DNA of 39,309 nt from a bacterium (GCA_020350885.1 CP070727.1:3118919-3158227); one strand, 5' to 3'; shown: positions 7,189 through 17,700, counted from the first letter of the stretch. Numbers and translations are program-made. The notes: a model not told the origin generated them from the letters alone.

Positions 7189-10185
7189 CTACAGGCCCGG
7201 TGGTACCGGTTCACCGATCCGGTCGAGATAATACCGGGCCGTTTCCCTGACGATCGCTTCCCTGTCCCCGGCGAGCCGTTTCACCTTCTCTACGCTCTTC
7301 CGGTGCCCGATGCTCGCTGCCAGGAATATTGCACATACCTTCAACCAGGTATCCGTGCCTTCCAACAGGATGTCTATACTTTCATCCTCGGACGGTACCT
7401 CATAACCGAATCGCTCGCGTATCAGTTCGATAAGATACTCGGGTGGTGCAGGTTCGACTATCGGTATAATGAATCGCTTGAGATCGGGTGTCAGAATATT
7501 GTCCAGAAATTCGATGGCGTTCGCCCGCAGGTTGGTCCGGTCACTCACGATACCGAGGTAGGCATCGTACATGTCCCTCGGTCGGTACCTCAGCCCGAGA
7601 AACCGGAATATTATCTCGAGATTGTAATCCAATCGCTCTTCGAGTGCCTTCATGAGAAGCCGCCGTGCCTGATCGACACGTGTTTCGCCTGCTGCGTGGG
7701 CGGTGGTAATCCCATCGCCCGCTTCACCATCCGCACCGGTGGCGCCCGCTGCGGCGTCAGCGGCGCCCCCATCGCCTCCCCCATCAGCGGTGCCAGCGGC
7801 GCCCCTATCGCCCCCTCTCCCGGCAGCACCAGCGGCGCCCCCGTCACCTCCCCCACCGGCGGCGGTCCCATAATCGGGATTTTTCTGCCGATGGAGGAGT
7901 GTGAGAATCCGGTAGTATTGTCTCGTCTCCTCGAGCGTCCTCTTCTCGATATACGAGCGGTCGAATCTGAGATCGGGAAAGTGTGTCCTGAGCTTGTTCA
8001 ATGCACGGATGAACTCATAGAGCAGGCGGAAGTTCGGCTCGTCGAGCTTTCCCTCCAATACATCGACCGATCTCTGGACGTTGATCATCGCCAGTACACG
8101 GGGGACGGCGAGCCTTATCCGCTCATCCTCCAAGGGGTTTTCCAGGTATGCTGCCAGCGAATCGATTATCCCTTCCCCGTACCGGGCGAGAGCTTCTCGT
8201 GCGTACGTGCGGATGTGCTTGGTTCCGAGATGGCGTACCAGTAGCGGTACGCATTCCGGTACCCGGATGTACCCCGCGCTCACGACCGCCTCACGCACGA
8301 CCTCGAGTGATTCATCGGTGAGGAGACGATCGAGGTACGGGCAGAGCTCGGGATTCCCGGCGATACCGATGATCCGTGCGGCATTGACCTTGATGAAGTG
8401 CCTCTTCCGCTCGCTGCTCTCCGGTTGCCCGAGCTCGTTGAACATCGAATCGAGAAGATCCTTGATATCGATCTCTTTTCTGAACTCCCTGTCACTTTTC
8501 CATACCCTCGTCGCACAGGCGACTGCGGCGCCACGCACGAGGTAGTTTCCGTGTTCGAGAAAGGTCTGCAGTGTTGAGAGCCCTTCTCCCGATCGGCGAA
8601 ACAGGTATTCGATCGCATCGACCTTCACCGCCTGATCTTCCGATTCGATCAGCTCCCGGGCCTCGGCGGACATGTCGAGTTCTTCGTACTGCATGGCCAT
8701 TCTCAGTGCAGCGGACCGGACCTGGGGTGACGGGTGCCTGATGAGCCTCTCGAGATACGGGATGAGCTTCTCGTTGTGCACACCCTCGATGAGATTGAGA
8801 ACGTAGAGTATTTGCCGGTCGTTTGCTCCCTCCAGCATCCCGATGAGACTCTCGAAAAGCGATGCATCCTCGACGTTGACCGTTTGTTCGTCCGGATTGA
8901 TCGTCCGCTTCTGGATCGCCAGTCTGAACGAGTTCACGTACTCACTTTTCACTTTAAGGATCAGATAGAACCAGAAAGCAAGGAATACGATGGATGCGAT
9001 GCTGATATATCGAACAGAGAATCCCGGAACGAACGCGAGGAGGATCAGGAGCAATCCGGCGAGCCCAGTGGCCATATTATCCACGACGATATCGATGAAC
9101 GTCTTCGCCTCGGTCTTGATGCTCGGGGGGATCGGGAGGGCGAGAAGCTCACTCCCGGCCTTGTTGATGGAATGCTTGAGGGCCCCATCCCCGAACTTCA
9201 CCATTACGGCCGAGGAGAGACGAGGGCTGACCAAGACCGCCAGCGAGCCGACGAGCAACCCTGTCGGAAGGAAAAAGAGTGAGGCGGGCACGCCGGACCG
9301 TTTGATCACGGTACCGGTCACAAAGAGTTGCACGACGAGGGAAGCGATATTTATGTTCGACATCCAGAATCCGAAAAACGCCGTCAATTCGTCTTTCTCC
9401 GAGATAATGAGACGGGCGACGGCGCTGAACTGGTAGTCGGCGAACTTGGCAACGATGACACCGATACCGACGAGGCCCGCCATGATCACGAGATGCTTTG
9501 AATTCAGGATCAGCTTTACCGGATTTTTCGACGAGGAGGACATGCCGCGTACACCCTGCCGGGAGAGGCCCTCCCTCAGGCCATCGCGGCTCCGGTGCCA
9601 TACCTGCCACAGTAGAAAGATACAGATGAAAAGCAATCCGATGCAGATAAACACGAGGTTCTCCGTCCGGAGTCTCGGTGCCAGATAGTTTGTTACATAC
9701 CCGCCGAAGATGCCGCCCGATATGGCGCCCGCTCCGATGAATCCAAACAGCCGTTTGGCCTCCCGTGCGTTGAAGATGTAATTGGCCAGAAGCCAGAACT
9801 GGGTCGCTGAGAAGACGCTGAAGATGGAAACCCATACATAGAAAACGTAGAGCATCCCTCCTTTCATCAGTCCCACATGAATGAAGACGCGGAATACGAG
9901 AAGGCTGGCAATGGAAAGGAAAAGGGTAACGTATATCTGATAATTGAGGCGGGCGCCGCCGCGGACCCGGGAGTGCAGGAAATCACCGGCGGCGGCGATG
10001 ATTGCTACGAGCATGTACACGAGTGGGAGCTTCTCGATGCCGATACTCACGAGGAAGAGTGAACTTCGAACGGGTTTCAGGATCATGATCGATGTGATAA
10101 TGAAAAAGATATAGGCGAACATCAGAGACGCCCGTACTCCTTCACCTTCCCGAATATCGAAGAGTTTCACAAAGATTCTGTTCAT
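7189..10185 (-). CDS. ATP/ADP translocase-like (NTT/MFS-fold) membrane protein with HEAT repeats
   Basis: A protein of 998 residues. Residues about 15-440 hold roughly 10-12 hydrophobic helices of the nucleotide-transporter-like family (MILKPVRSSLFL, FSVFSATQFWLLANYIFN, AKRLFGFIGAGAISGGIFGG). Residues about 455-700 and 830-990 are HEAT-type helical repeats (PQVRSAALRMAM, LVRGAAVACATRVW, LEVVREAVVSAGYIRVPECV). Between them, residues about 760-815 are a Gly/Ala/Asp-rich low-complexity stretch encoded by 36-bp repeats. I chose the ATG at 10183-10185 (MNRIFVKLFDIREGEG), which has TAGGAT upstream, over an earlier ATG at 10269. True NTTs exchange ATP and ADP; HEAT-fused bacterial homologues have no proven substrate. 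It lies in a run with envelope lipoproteins and a cNMP-like protein. Confidence 0.85.
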   Translation of the reverse strand: MNRIFVKLFDIREGEGVRASLMFAYIFFIITSIMILKPVRSSLFLVSIGIEKLPLVYMLVAIIAAAGDFLHSRVRGGARLNYQIYVTLFLSIASLLVFRVFIHVGLMKGGMLYVFYVWVSIFSVFSATQFWLLANYIFNAREAKRLFGFIGAGAISGGIFGGYVTNYLAPRLRTENLVFICIGLLFICIFLLWQVWHRSRDGLREGLSRQGVRGMSSSSKNPVKLILNSKHLVIMAGLVGIGVIVAKFADYQFSAVARLIISEKDELTAFFGFWMSNINIASLVVQLFVTGTVIKRSGVPASLFFLPTGLLVGSLAVLVSPRLSSAVMVKFGDGALKHSINKAGSELLALPIPPSIKTEAKTFIDIVVDNMATGLAGLLLILLAFVPGFSVRYISIASIVFLAFWFYLILKVKSEYVNSFRLAIQKRTINPDEQTVNVEDASLFESLIGMLEGANDRQILYVLNLIEGVHNEKLIPYLERLIRHPSPQVRSAALRMAMQYEELDMSAEARELIESEDQAVKVDAIEYLFRRSGEGLSTLQTFLEHGNYLVRGAAVACATRVWKSDREFRKEIDIKDLLDSMFNELGQPESSERKRHFIKVNAARIIGIAGNPELCPYLDRLLTDESLEVVREAVVSAGYIRVPECVPLLVRHLGTKHIRTYAREALARYGEGIIDSLAAYLENPLEDERIRLAVPRVLAMINVQRSVDVLEGKLDEPNFRLLYEFIRALNKLRTHFPDLRFDRSYIEKRTLEETRQYYRILTLLHRQKNPDYGTAAGGGGDGGAAGAAGRGGDRGAAGTADGGGDGGAADAAAGATGADGEAGDGITTAHAAGETRVDQARRLLMKALEERLDYNLEIIFRFLGLRYRPRDMYDAYLGIVSDRTNLRANAIEFLDNILTPDLKRFIIPIVEPAPPEYLIELIRERFGYEVPSEDESIDILLEGTDTWLKVCAIFLAASIGHRKSVEKVKRLAGDREAIVRETARYYLDRIGEPVPPGL
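7758..7865 (-). repeat. Three tandem 36-bp repeats inside the carrier gene
   Basis: Three imperfect 36-bp units (7758-7793, 7794-7829, 7830-7865) each begin CAGCGGCGCC on the plus strand. On the coding strand they encode 12-residue units of the form xxGGDxGAAxxA, for example GRGGDRGAAGTA. They fall between two blocks of HEAT repeats, where a flexible linker is plausible, and keep the frame because the unit is a multiple of three. Confidence 0.8.
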
Positions 10186-10252
10186 GATCGAATGTATCCT
10201 ACGGGGCCGGTGCAGCCGGATCATCCGTGAGAGTACAGGGATCACACCGGAA

Positions 10253-11494
10253 TCACCGACCGCTGTCAAAGCTGAGTGTCTCTACAGTACGAAGCGGGTT
10301 GTCATCATCCCCCGTCACCTCGACCGTTTTTATATTCAAAATGCCGTCACGAACCTCGACGGCAAAGTAATGGTAAAACGAGCCAGATTGAACTTGTGTA
10401 ACCTCCAGGCCCTCATTCAGCATTTCCCGCCGGTAGCGCTCCCGTTTCTCAATGTCGATACCCTCCCTCAGGGGGGCGCCTGCCCCACCGCCGATGAGAA
10501 AATGTATCACGCCCCCATTACTGAGCCGCAGTACATTGTGCTGATAGCTATGATCGTGACCCGAAAAGACGACCTGAACACCGTGCGTCGCAAAGAGTTC
10601 AAGCAGTGCCTTTCGTTTCACCAGCAGATCTCTTCCGTAGGCGGGGCGGTGCCAGTCCCGGTAATGCATGGCGAACGTGATCGGCGGATGATGCATGACA
10701 ACGATCTTGAATGGTTTCCGGCTGTGCTCGAGCTCACGCTCCAGCCACGACGGTTCACCGCCCGCCGGCGAAACGAACCATTCCTCGAACAGCCTATCCT
10801 GCGCCTCGTCGTCGATATATTGAAACTGATCGATAAGATAGCTCGAGTTGAGCACCAGGAGGATCACATCGTCGGACTCGACGGTATAGAACCTCGGGTA
10901 CCCGAAAATCGCCTCGTAGTTGGGGAATCCGTACACGGTGTCGTTTGCATATTCGTGGTTCCCGAGGACGGGAAGGTACGGGATCTCATTGAGGAGCGGA
11001 TGCTCAACCCTGTTCTCCCTCAGAAAGATTTTCCAGTGGGCAGGGCGGCGTCCGTCGGAACTGCAGATGTCCCCCACATTCATAATAAACGCCGCACCCC
11101 ACCGTTTTGCCGCCGCATAGATCGCATTCCGCATCATGCGGCGCTCCCTGCCGCCGTAATCCGGGCGATGGAAGAGATAGTTGATACCGCCTGCGATACC
11201 GTTTCCGAGGAGGTAGAGTTGGTAGAAGGGAACGATGAACATCTTTCGGTCGGTCCAGTTCTTACCCCTCAAGAACGCCTCGTATGCACGCCAGCCGGCC
11301 TGGCAGTCACTGTAGACCAGAAAATGTTGATTCTCACCGATCTGCCTGTCGGGCAGCAGGTTCACCACCCGGTATAACGATTCGTCGTAGTGTTTCGTGA
11401 TGAGCCCTTTGCAGGCGCACCCAGAGAGAAACACCAAAGAAATAAGCGCCGGAATCAGCGCTCTCGTCGTGCATATTCCTTTTCGGACAACCAT
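10253..11494 (-). CDS. Calcineurin-like metallophosphoesterase lipoprotein (purple-acid-phosphatase-like)
   Basis: A protein of 413 residues with a signal peptide and the lipobox LSGC (lipidated Cys26). Metallophosphoesterase motifs appear in order: SDCQ (62-65), NVGDIC (139-144), GNHE (178-181), MHHPP (267-271) and GHDHSYQH (312-319). The first motif has Gln where many family members have His (DxH), as in purple acid phosphatases, where that position differs. The others give the expected Asp, Asn and His metal ligands. It should hydrolyse a phosphoester at the periplasmic face of a membrane; the substrate is unknown. The start lies 11 bases after the stop of the kinase-like lipoprotein gene, so the two are almost certainly co-transcribed. 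Confidence 0.88.
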   Translation of the reverse strand: MVVRKGICTTRALIPALISLVFLSGCACKGLITKHYDESLYRVVNLLPDRQIGENQHFLVYSDCQAGWRAYEAFLRGKNWTDRKMFIVPFYQLYLLGNGIAGGINYLFHRPDYGGRERRMMRNAIYAAAKRWGAAFIMNVGDICSSDGRRPAHWKIFLRENRVEHPLLNEIPYLPVLGNHEYANDTVYGFPNYEAIFGYPRFYTVESDDVILLVLNSSYLIDQFQYIDDEAQDRLFEEWFVSPAGGEPSWLERELEHSRKPFKIVVMHHPPITFAMHYRDWHRPAYGRDLLVKRKALLELFATHGVQVVFSGHDHSYQHNVLRLSNGGVIHFLIGGGAGAPLREGIDIEKRERYRREMLNEGLEVTQVQSGSFYHYFAVEVRDGILNIKTVEVTGDDDNPLRTVETLSFDSGR

Positions 11495-11505
11495 TCAAAT
11501 CATTT

Positions 11506-13257
11506 TCAATGTTGCCTGTCGATTCCCAGCAGTCCGAACCCGCCGGTCTCCTCGCCGACCGAGAGGAACACCTTGATCCACCTGCTCCATCGTCCCTTCG
11601 ATGTGCGGCGTGTCTGTATCCTGATCTCCCATTGCTCCCCTTCCTGCGTATCGTCTGATACCTTCCGGACTAAATCCTTTTGCTCGGCACGGTCCGGCAG
11701 CTCGATACAGGTTCCGGTTCTGACCTCACGCCCCTCCACAACGAGCCGCCCTCCAATCCTCAGATCGTAACGGTAGCGGGTCTGCGCCGCCGATTCGAGG
11801 CCACCGTCGACGGCGAGATCCACGAAACAGATCCGCTGTCCGCCGTCAACGCTTTCAACCAGTTCGAACCGGTCGAGTGGATTCACCTTTGAAAACCAGT
11901 GGCGGCCTGTCTTGTCCCGCCGTTCCTTGAGAACCCGGAGAATGTAGTGCGCCGCTTCGGGGTCGGAATAGAGCCCTTGCGCCACCGCCGTTTCGAGCTG
12001 CTCGTCCGTAAACGACATCACGATCTTCGCCCCCCAGAAGCCGTCGAGGGCGGTGCAGCTCTCGAACGCAGGATTCGGCACGCTGAATTTGAAGCCGCCG
12101 GGATCGAAGAGCTCCGATTCATAGAGACCCACCGAGGGGTATCGCACACCCTCCATCTTCTCGTAGGATCTGACGTAGAGACCGAGGGTGATGATATTGA
12201 GCAGGATCTCGTGAGGATCGACTTGATTTTCATGGCCGGTCTTCGGCTTCATCGGTCCGTGTGCTGCACTTCCGAGGGTAGAACCGAAATCGATGAGGTA
12301 ATGTCTCAGATAGCTCTTGTCCCCGACCGTGACGTAACTGTCGAATGAGTTGCCCGATTTGGTATCCACATGATTCAACCACGCGGCGATGACACGCAGG
12401 CCGCGTAGCTCGCGCCGGTGCTGATGGGGAACAATATCGTTGGGATCGTCCTTCCGAACACCGTGGTACTTGAACGGTCCCTTCGGTATCCCGGGAATAT
12501 ACTTACTGGCCAGGGCACGAATGCGCCCGTCGGGAAGTATCTCCAGAGAATCGAGGATCGACTTGAGATCACCGTTCGTCATGAGACGTTTTCTGCCCTT
12601 TTCATCGGTAAACTTCACATCCTCGCCGAGACGTAGAATCGCGGGATCGAAGTAAACGATGTAGTTCCCGGGAACGTGGTAGCCGGCTGCATAGAAGATC
12701 TTTGTCGAGATGACCTCGGCACCGGTCACAAGCTCCGAGTATCCCCGCGGATCGAATTTGATGAGGTACCGGTTGCCGTTGCCGTCTTTGATATGAAATC
12801 CGGGGGTTACCCCCTCGCTCTTCGCCCGGGTGATGACCCAGGGAGTGCTCGGATCGGGTCCGCCAGTAACGTCGGGGCCGCGGGCGATCTCCTCGATCGT
12901 CATCCTTCTTCGGGCGTTCCGGTTGGTGAACCAGCTCGAGTTCGGCACCTCGTCAAAGGCATCCACATTGAACGCCTCCTTGCGCTTCCCGAAAAGGTTT
13001 CTCGCCTGACGGGAGAAATCGAACGTCTGCTCGATCTGCTCGGTGAACTGCTTGTCGAAGAGATCTGCGGTGATGTGGTACTCCCTGACCGACGGCTCGG
13101 GGATATCCTCCCGGTCGTCGGGAAACGGCGGGGGTGGCACGAAACGACCCGTGCCGCCGCATCCGGCAAGAATACATGCCAGCAGGAGTGCCGCCCGCAG
13201 GCATTGCCGCACCGCACATCCCGCAGCACCTACCGTATCGTATCTCTCGACATCCAT
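11506..13257 (-). CDS. Lipoprotein with protein-kinase-like motifs
   Basis: A protein of 583 residues. The ATG at 13255-13257 has GGGAGTGGGA upstream. A hydrophobic signal ends in the lipobox LAGC (Cys33), so the protein should be membrane-anchored outside the cytoplasm. I do not know a named family, but kinase-like motifs occur in the right order. These are NRYLIKFDP with Lys167 (ATP-lysine-like), TGAEVISTKIF with Glu181 (helix-C-like), HVDTKSGN at 296-303 (HxDxKxxN, spaced exactly like HRDLKPEN) and LIDFGSTLG with Asp323 (DFG-like). The order also resembles HipA, PI4K and FAM20-type atypical kinases. Residues about 480-583 look like a separate beta-rich domain. The preceding gene encodes an outer-membrane barrel 20 bases upstream, and a phosphoesterase lipoprotein follows. 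Kinase activity is inference. Confidence 0.8.
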   Translation of the reverse strand: MDVERYDTVGAAGCAVRQCLRAALLLACILAGCGGTGRFVPPPPFPDDREDIPEPSVREYHITADLFDKQFTEQIEQTFDFSRQARNLFGKRKEAFNVDAFDEVPNSSWFTNRNARRRMTIEEIARGPDVTGGPDPSTPWVITRAKSEGVTPGFHIKDGNGNRYLIKFDPRGYSELVTGAEVISTKIFYAAGYHVPGNYIVYFDPAILRLGEDVKFTDEKGRKRLMTNGDLKSILDSLEILPDGRIRALASKYIPGIPKGPFKYHGVRKDDPNDIVPHQHRRELRGLRVIAAWLNHVDTKSGNSFDSYVTVGDKSYLRHYLIDFGSTLGSAAHGPMKPKTGHENQVDPHEILLNIITLGLYVRSYEKMEGVRYPSVGLYESELFDPGGFKFSVPNPAFESCTALDGFWGAKIVMSFTDEQLETAVAQGLYSDPEAAHYILRVLKERRDKTGRHWFSKVNPLDRFELVESVDGGQRICFVDLAVDGGLESAAQTRYRYDLRIGGRLVVEGREVRTGTCIELPDRAEQKDLVRKVSDDTQEGEQWEIRIQTRRTSKGRWSRWIKVFLSVGEETGGFGLLGIDRQH

Positions 13258-13277
13258 GCAGTTCCCACTCCCTGCTC

Positions 13278-14597
13278 CTACTTGTTCAGCACGAGATAGA
13301 ACCGGTACCGTTCCTTGCTCTTTCCAAGCATCACCTTGATCGACTCCCCTTCGGTATCCCATAGCCGAATCCCGCCGCCGAAACCGACCCGGACGTCATC
13401 CCAGTCGCTGTCTTCGAGGATATCGTGCGCCACCTGCCCCGCGTCAACGAACAGAAAGGCATCGAGCTGATCGTCGTGATGCTTCCAGATGGGATAACGG
13501 TACTCCAAAGAAGCCAGTACCATATCGAAATCCCTGAAACGCCCCCGGCTGAAACCACGAACCGTCTCGCGCCTGCCAATCTCGCTCAGGTAATAGAACG
13601 GAACGTGACGGTCCTTGACCGGTTCGACCAGCTCCCCCGCTACCCTCAGCACAAGAACCCTTCCGTAAAAGAGATGGAGGTGCTGTGTTATGTCGGCCTT
13701 GAACGAGTAGAAGCCGTAGTTACTCTCTTCGATCTGGTTGTACATGGCACCCTGAAGGACGATCCGGCACCATCCACCCGGACCACCGGGTGTAGCTCTC
13801 GATTCGAAACACACCGAGACATCTGCCCCCATCATCCGCACCCCTCTCTCGAGACCAGGCAGTGAGGATGCCAGGGGAAGTTCGGTAAGCGACACGCTCC
13901 GGGTGTCCCGTCCCTCGCGTATATCGTTCTGTTCGATCCGCAGTGAGGCAACGAGATCCAGCATCCGAAACGGACTGGTACCGATTCCGATCTGTGCATA
14001 CATCTGCTCGTGCGCGAAATTGCTCTCGTCGCTCTTGCTCGTGTTCGGGCCGATCCCATAGAACGATTCGTCCGGTAGGAACCGGTAGCCGATCGCGAGA
14101 TCGGAGAATACACGTTCGCCGAAGAGGCCCAGCCTCTCGAGAGACAGTTGATACCTCTGCCGCGCACGCAGTCCTGCCGATGCACTCAACTGCAGCTTGG
14201 ACCCATCACCCACGAGGTTCTTCTGATAGACCTTGAAACCAGCGCCGTTCCGGGATGAGTAGGTGGGCCTGAGCGCCCTAAGCCCGTCGTCCGAGGTAAG
14301 AAAGTCGTCGATCCGGTCGATGATCTTCGACTCGTCGATATAGCCGATCGCCGTGCCGGTACCCTTGAAGAGAATCTTGAAGGGAAGATTGATCAATAGT
14401 CCCGGAGCCGCGATGATCCAATCGAGGGCTGTTCGGTCCTTTAACTTCTTGTGTTGATCTTCCCCTCGATCCCGGCGCTCGTCCTTTTCCCCGTCATCAC
14501 CGTCCGCGCTTGTCGTGACCGCCGGGATCAAGGCAATCGTGAGGACGAGGAGCAATACGATGGCCTTCCTGACAAAGGATCTCGTATATTGTCGCAT
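13278..14597 (-). CDS. BamA/TamA-like (surface antigen D15) outer-membrane barrel protein
   Basis: The ATG at 14595-14597 gives MRQYTRSFVRK and a good signal peptide ending about TTSADG, for 439 residues. An upstream ATG at 14630 with a GGAAG site is a possible alternative. After a charged linker, the rest alternates amphipathic beta strands (KLQLSASAGL, FSDLAIGYRFL, MYAQIGIGT). It contains the late-barrel signature RRETVRGFSRGRFRDFDMVL, then LEYRYPIW and FLFVDAGQV, typical of the Omp85/D15 barrel. No POTRA domains are apparent, so it is a short barrel-only member. It is the first gene of the minus-strand run that continues with two lipoproteins 20 and 11 bases apart. It may help place or expose them at the outer membrane (inference). 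Confidence 0.82.
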   Translation of the reverse strand: MRQYTRSFVRKAIVLLLVLTIALIPAVTTSADGDDGEKDERRDRGEDQHKKLKDRTALDWIIAAPGLLINLPFKILFKGTGTAIGYIDESKIIDRIDDFLTSDDGLRALRPTYSSRNGAGFKVYQKNLVGDGSKLQLSASAGLRARQRYQLSLERLGLFGERVFSDLAIGYRFLPDESFYGIGPNTSKSDESNFAHEQMYAQIGIGTSPFRMLDLVASLRIEQNDIREGRDTRSVSLTELPLASSLPGLERGVRMMGADVSVCFESRATPGGPGGWCRIVLQGAMYNQIEESNYGFYSFKADITQHLHLFYGRVLVLRVAGELVEPVKDRHVPFYYLSEIGRRETVRGFSRGRFRDFDMVLASLEYRYPIWKHHDDQLDAFLFVDAGQVAHDILEDSDWDDVRVGFGGGIRLWDTEGESIKVMLGKSKERYRFYLVLNK

Positions 14598-14724
14598 AGT
14601 GACACCAATTGTATACCGTTGTTCAAACATCGTGCAAGATCTTCCAGGTACGTCGGATCACCGGACACGCCCCCCGATCCGTGTCGATACCGGACACGAG
14701 TACCGAAGTTGCCTGAATGTGCGG

Positions 14725-17700
14725 TCAGATCGAAGGGGCATTCCCCTCGAGGATCTTATCGAGATTCAACGGCAGAACGATCGTGAAGGTCGTACCCTTG
14801 CCAATCTCGCTCTCCACCGTGATCGCACCGTGATGATCCTGAACTATCTGGTAACAGATCGAAAGTCCCAGACCCGTCCCCACACCAACTCCCTTGGTTG
14901 TGAAACCCGGATCGAAAACCTTTTCGAGATGCTCCCGGGCAATCCCCACCCCCGTATCCTTGATTGAGATATGGACATTACCGCTCTTCACTGCCGTTGT
15001 GATCGTAATCGTTCCCTTCCCCTTGATTGCCTGTCTCGCATTGACGAGAATGTTCAAAAATACCTGGTTCAACCGGCCGGGGAACACGGGAATCGGCGGC
15101 ACATCACCGTAGTCTTTCACAACAGTGACATCGTGCTTGAGCTCGTGATGTACGAGAGTCAGTGTATCCTCCAATCCTTCATGGACATCGACCGTCTTGA
15201 GCTCGGCCTCGTCGAGACGGGCAAAGCTGCGGAGCCTGCGAACGATGTTTATAACACGCTCGGCTCCGGTCCTGATAACCTTGTTCGAGTCGTCTATGAT
15301 TTGCAGTGCCGCTCTGATCTTCGAAGGTATCTCATCCCCCGGACTGCACTGTTCCTCGATTGCGTTCTTCAAATTGTCCATCGAACGCATCAATGTATCG
15401 TGCATGCTGCTGACGGCGCCGATCGGAGTATTGATCTCGTGGGCGATCCCGGCGACGAGCATCCCGAGTGATGCCATCTTCTCCGACTGAACGAGCTGCG
15501 CCTGTGTTTCCTTGATATGGCGGTTCGCCTCCTCGAGATCCTCGAGCACCTGCCTGAGTCTCGTGATATCGTGTGCCACACCGATCAGCTCGATAACGGC
15601 ACCCGATTCGTCCAGGATATGGGATGAACGTGTCGTCAACCACCTGATATTCCCGTCCTTGTCGAACGTGCGGAATTCGTACCCCATTCCCGGGTGCTCA
15701 TCGTCCTGGAATCCCGAATCGAACCACTCCTTTGAAGTTTGAACATCGTCCGGATGCAGGAGAAGGAAAAACGGCTTGCCGATGAGCTCGGATACCTCGT
15801 ATCCCAATATCTGGTTGACCTTTGGTGAGAGGTAGGTGAATTCACCTGTCGGTGTCAGAGAGTATATAATATCGTTGGCGTTCTCGACGAGGCTGCGGAA
15901 ACGCTCCTCGCTGACGCGCAGCGTCTCTTCGAAACGCCGCCGTTCGAGATAGATCCCGATGATCTCTGCGGCGGTGCGCAGGGTCCGTATATCCTCGTTG
16001 TTCCACTCACGCTCCTCGATGGTATCGTCGAATCCGATGAATCCGTACCACGTCCCTTCAACGGTGATCGGTATTACCAGAATAGCTTTGATGTCCTGCT
16101 CTAGAAGCACTGCCTGTTCGGTCTCCGGGAAATCCCTGATGAGTCCCTTGAGCGGTTCACCGCGTCCGAGTATCTCCCGCCATCTGTCGAAACCCATCCG
16201 GTAGGGAGCATGTGCTAGCAGGGGATTGTCGATCTGAGGTTCCACCGATTCTGCGCATACCTCGTGCGTTTGGCGCATGCACAGACCGTCCCCAGGGTCG
16301 TCGAAGTTCTCGAAGATGTACACACGGCTTACCCTGGCGGCATCGAGCAGGTACTCGAGGGCCCGCACAAGATCAACATCGGTACCCTCACCGGTGAGCA
16401 ACGTCTGTGAAAGCCCGGCGAGCCCCTCCTCGTAGCGCAGCCTCGTGGCGATCGCTTCTTCAGCCTGCTTACGCTCGGTGATATCGCGCCCGATACCTGC
16501 ATAGTAGCTGATCTTACCGACATCGTTGCGGATGGTAAAGACAGAGAGATCGATCGCCTTCTGTCCCCCTTTTGCATCCCACGAGACCTCTCCTCGGAAG
16601 CTGCCTTCTTCGGCGATCTTCTCGCCCATCGCCTCGTAGTAGGCGGGAAACAGATCGCGTAATGTCATCCCCCTTATCTCTTCGTCGGAAAGCGCCGAGA
16701 ATCTCCGGTGCGTCGGATTACGGTCGATCATCGTTCCGTCTGCATCGAATATGGCCATCCCATCGTTTGCGTTCATGAAAAATTCCCTGAACAGCTTGAT
16801 CTTCTCCTCCGCCTCCCGCTGCTCTGTCATATCGATCCCGATGGCGATGACATATTCGACTCTCCCTTCATCATCGGTGAGTGCGGTATTGGACCAGGCG
16901 ACTAGCCTGCGGTCCCCGCTCTTCGTAACCCAGTAATTCTCACCCTTGAGTGGATAGAATCCCGCCCGCATCTTGTCGAACTGGGTGGTCACCATACCCA
17001 TCTCCTGCGGGAGCAGGAAGATGTCCCAGAACTTCTTCCCTTTGACCTCATCGAATGTATATCCGCTGATCTCCTCACAGGCCCGGTTGAAACGCACAAC
17101 CCGTCCCTTGGTATCGAGAACGATCACGAGCGCACCGGCGGTATCGAGGATGGCTGAGACGAAGTTCCGCTCACGCGTAAGCTCCTCTTCGAACCGCTTG
17201 CGCTCGCTGATGTCATACACACCGCCGAGTATCACCTTCTCCCCACCGATCTGGGTAACCACCAGTGAGAGTAACGACCAGATCACCGTGCCGTCGATCC
17301 GTTTGAGCCTTATCTCAGAGTTCCGCAGGTACCCATCCTTCCTTAGCGATTCGACCAACTTCAGCCGGTCTTCGGGATCGTAGTAGAATTCCGTCGTACG
17401 GCGGCCGATCAGCTCCTCACGTGTCGCCCCGATCAGTGATGCAAGTTCCTCGTTGACGAAGAGAACCTCGCCGTCATCGATGCGACTGATGATGGTCGGT
17501 ATGGGTGAAGCCTGCACGATCGCATGCACCCGCTCGTCCACTTCCTTCATCCTCGCGATGTTGTGATAGCCCCATAATCGTCCGATCTCGGCACCATTCT
17601 CGTCGAAGACACAGGTGGATGTTACGGAGACCATGAGTGGCTCATCGCCCAATACCCTTATGCCGCGCCCGTAAAGCGTTGTGATCTCCATCTCCCCGGG

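Noticed and set aside
7758..7865. Repeats considered as a CRISPR array
   Set aside because: Units are directly joined without unique spacers and lie in frame inside a coding gene.
7057..8244. 395-codon open frame on the plus strand
   Set aside because: It runs antisense to the carrier and cNMP-like genes, whose domains are clear. Its protein is low in recognisable motifs and open mainly because of codon bias.
10184..11377. 397-codon open frame on the plus strand
   Set aside because: Antisense to the metallophosphoesterase gene, which has all its motifs and a lipobox; no family match in the antisense protein.
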